From contig JADFVM010000169.1 of NCBI GenBank assembly GCA_015222555.1, positions 1 to 33,315 on the forward strand: 33,315 nt of DNA. The letters are read 5' to 3'. How positions within the stretch are numbered: the stretch's first letter is position 1; each line of letters starts with the position of its first letter. The notes beneath the pieces were generated by a model that was not told where the DNA came from, made no database searches, and worked only from the letters and a program-made list of their open reading frames with translations. The position numbers and the translations under genes were made by a program. Origin of the DNA: Pseudomonadota bacterium. Its GTDB lineage: Bacteria; Desulfobacterota; JADFVX01. This document shows positions 31,252-33,315 of the stretch, in pieces.

Positions 31252-33263
31252 GAATTATCTTTGACTTTAAACTTGATAACACCGCCTTGCAGGGTGTGCG
31301 CAGCGTCATTGAGCTGCATAATCGCCTCATTGGATTCCTTCAGTGATTCCACCGTTTGCTGCGCTGCTTCATTAAGTTGAATCATGGATTGATTGATATG
31401 TCCTGCCCCTTCGGCCTGGAACTGCATACCCTGATGTACAGTTTCAAACCGTGGCGTTAAGGTCTGAACCTGTTCAATTATCTGGCCAAGCTGTGAAGCC
31501 ACTTCTCTAACATTGTTGACACTATGTCGCACCTGCTCGGAAAATTTCTCCATACTCATAACACCTGATGATACAGCTGTTTGCATTTCTTTTACCATCT
31601 GTTCTATATCAAGTGTGGCAACGGCAGTCTGATCGGCAAGGCGGCGAATTTCCTTGGCAACTACGGAGAAGCCAAATCCATATTCACCCGCTTTCTCGGC
31701 CTCGATGGCGGCATTGAGTGAGAGAAGGTTTGTTTGATCGGCCACCTTTGTTATTGTCGTAACAACAGTGCTAATATTGCCGGCCTTTTCATTAAGTACT
31801 TCAAATTTAGATGAGATTGTTCCTGCCGCTTCAACAATGTTATTCATTGTTGATTCCATGCTTTCCAGACCTGTTTGACCGACTTCTGCAGCCGTGGCTG
31901 TGCTTTCTGCAACATTGGAAACTTCATCCATGGTGGTGACCAGTTCCTTTGACGTCGCTGAGATTTCTGTTGCCGTTGTTACGATTTCATTGGTCGTTGC
32001 CGCCTGCTCGGCAACGGTGGCTTCCTGTTGCTTAGCTGTTGCTGCAATAGAGTTTGCGGCAGATGCCAGTTGGATGCCGGATCGCTGTACCTGGGTGACC
32101 AGTCCATTGAGATTGCCTATCATTCGCTGCATTCCATCGCCCAGCTGGAATATAGCATCATCACCTTCAATTTCTATTTTGCCTGTAAGGTCTCCCTCAG
32201 CGGCCTTGGTGACGACGCCAAGAATCATGTCAACACGCTGCTGCAGAGATTCCATTGTTCTTACCTTCTCTTCGCTCGCTTCGCTGATATAGGTAATCAT
32301 GTTTTGCAGCTGCTTTGCCAGTTCGCCTATGGCATCTGTTCCAGAAAAGCTGACTTCTACTGAATAGTTGCCCTGGGCAACCTTGTTAACAACTCGCAAT
32401 AAATCATCGACCTTTGCTCTCATCTCTTCTGCCGCAGCATGCTCCCTCTTCATACGTTCCTGTTCGCGAGCGGCAGCCTCATCGTTGCTGTCAGACATAT
32501 GATTAAATGCAATAGCCAGTTTGCCCAATTCATCTTCTGTCGAGACAGGGACGGCCCTGGCGTCCAGTTCCCCATTTGCTCTTCTGTTGACTACATCCAT
32601 GAGGCTGTTTAAGGGAGTGATGATCCAGAATTTAAACAGAAGGTTCACCAGGAGGAGACCTATAATGAAGAAGGCGGTACTGCCACCGATTGACATCCAG
32701 AGTTCGTGATTAACTGCATCATAAATTTCATCGAGAGAGAAGCTGATGCGAACAGCGCCGTTAATATCGCCATCCTTAACATCATGGCACTGGAGGCAGT
32801 TTACACCGGCTGTGTCTTCAGTTGCCTTGAAGGGTGTAATGACGACGAGAGTCCTCTTCCCATTGGTCTCAATGATTTCATGTATTTCCTCTCCTCTTAA
32901 TGCACGCGCATCCAGGTTGTCCCTGGGCGCGCTTCCCGGCGTACCCGGACCATATTGATTTTTAACGGGATCCCCGCGGAGTGACCTTGCTTCTATTACT
33001 CCCTTACGTGCAAGCATTTTTTTACTGATTATCTCGCGCTGGTCCATTGTGCCTGTGAGCATCATCGTATTCAAACTGTCAAAATACATGGTGGTTAAGT
33101 CTCTTGTCTGCTCCTGCACCTGTTCCATTAGCACTGCTTGCTCCCGCGTGACGTTATAAGTTGTAAGCAAAGCGATGACAATGGCAAAAATGAAGGCCAC
33201 GGAAAAGTTGACTTTTGATCTGATAGGTAAGCGATTAATAAACTCCAGGCGGTTTAAAATCAT
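31248..33263 (-). CDS. wspA: WspA-like chemoreceptor with a periplasmic haem c motif
   Basis: 671 residues. A first membrane helix (about 21-37) and a second (about 191-211) enclose a periplasmic domain of about 150 residues. This carries CLQCH at 156-160, a c-type haem attachment motif, within VNCLQCHDVKDGDINGAVRISF. HAMP follows (about 212-265), then further HAMP-like linker helices, and a methyl-accepting signalling domain (about 375-660) with the hairpin FSVVAKEIRRLADQTAVA near 535. The order of helices is that of MCPs. The first gene of the wsp operon, with AAAGGAG before the ATG; its promoter is at or beyond the window edge. Known P. aeruginosa WspA has no haem motif; Geobacter chemoreceptors with haem c periplasmic PAS domains (GSU0582, GSU0935) are a better model for the sensor part. 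Confidence 0.93.
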   Translation of the reverse strand: MILNRLEFINRLPIRSKVNFSVAFIFAIVIALLTTYNVTREQAVLMEQVQEQTRDLTTMYFDSLNTMMLTGTMDQREIISKKMLARKGVIEARSLRGDPVKNQYGPGTPGSAPRDNLDARALRGEEIHEIIETNGKRTLVVITPFKATEDTAGVNCLQCHDVKDGDINGAVRISFSLDEIYDAVNHELWMSIGGSTAFFIIGLLLVNLLFKFWIITPLNSLMDVVNRRANGELDARAVPVSTEDELGKLAIAFNHMSDSNDEAAAREQERMKREHAAAEEMRAKVDDLLRVVNKVAQGNYSVEVSFSGTDAIGELAKQLQNMITYISEASEEKVRTMESLQQRVDMILGVVTKAAEGDLTGKIEIEGDDAIFQLGDGMQRMIGNLNGLVTQVQRSGIQLASAANSIAATAKQQEATVAEQAATTNEIVTTATEISATSKELVTTMDEVSNVAESTATAAEVGQTGLESMESTMNNIVEAAGTISSKFEVLNEKAGNISTVVTTITKVADQTNLLSLNAAIEAEKAGEYGFGFSVVAKEIRRLADQTAVATLDIEQMVKEMQTAVSSGVMSMEKFSEQVRHSVNNVREVASQLGQIIEQVQTLTPRFETVHQGMQFQAEGAGHINQSMIQLNEAAQQTVESLKESNEAIMQLNDAAHTLQGGVIKFKVKDNS

Positions 33264-33315
33264 AACAGTTCTCCTTTTATATATTTCAAAAAACTTTTCG
33301 TAATAAGATGTTAAA

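Noticed and set aside
33264..33315. A promoter for the wsp operon just before the receptor gene.
   Set aside because: The only TATA-like element overlaps the ribosome binding site; the true promoter probably lies beyond the window.

Overview
The window looks like a chromosomal segment from a Gram-negative, respiratory bacterium of deltaproteobacterial type. The grounds are outer-membrane systems (TolC-like and MlaA-like proteins), several exported c-type cytochromes with CxxCH motifs, DsbA-like and lipoprotein signals, and a chemoreceptor with a haem c motif in its periplasmic domain. I cannot name a genus. No rRNA, tRNA, CRISPR array or intact mobile element was found.

Layout. (1) 1-830: the 3' end of an Rrf2-family [2Fe-2S] regulator, then a sparse region with a REP-like palindrome and a previously easy-to-miss 28-residue membrane microprotein gene on the minus strand, behind a candidate activator-type promoter. 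(2) 830-5422, minus strand: a tightly coupled tripartite efflux operon in the order TolC-like, MacA-like, MacB-type ATPase, MacB-type permease. (3) 5423-6056: remains of an IS110-family transposase. (4) 6057-9780, plus strand: a dihaem cytochrome, an RdgC-like protein, a candidate small RNA with its own promoter and terminator, and an EamA-type transporter. (5) 9851-10599, minus strand: two small genes. (6) 10843-13907, plus strand: MoeB/ThiF-rhodanese fusion, an exported tetrahaem protein with a degenerate nucleotidase-like half, and a DsbA-like protein. (7) 14060-19418: uridine phosphorylase, an AlgH/YqgE-family protein with a signal peptide, remains of an IS1380-like transposase, a PilZ protein, three small unknowns and a ClsB-like phospholipase D enzyme. 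(8) 19546-23569, minus strand: mlaA-like, mlaC-like and an RND/MMPL exporter in one operon. (9) 23876-33263, minus strand: a complete seven-gene wsp-type chemosensory operon in the order A-B-C-D-E-F-R.

How the genes work together. The Wsp set is a full signalling circuit: receptor, two CheW couplers, CheR and CheB adaptation enzymes, a CheA kinase hybrid, and a diguanylate cyclase output. The receptor carries a periplasmic CxxCH, so surface behaviour or biofilm control here may be tied to redox or gas sensing. The PilZ protein at 16745 is a possible reader of the c-di-GMP made. The mla-RND operon looks like a lipid-trafficking route in which an RND protein stands where the MlaFEDB ABC transporter stands in enterobacteria. 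The most unusual points are the haem-equipped Wsp receptor, the duplicated Hpt domain in the kinase, the shared acidic linkers in the MlaA and RND proteins, the tetrahaem protein that has lost its phosphoesterase metal ligands, and the small RNA and microprotein genes.
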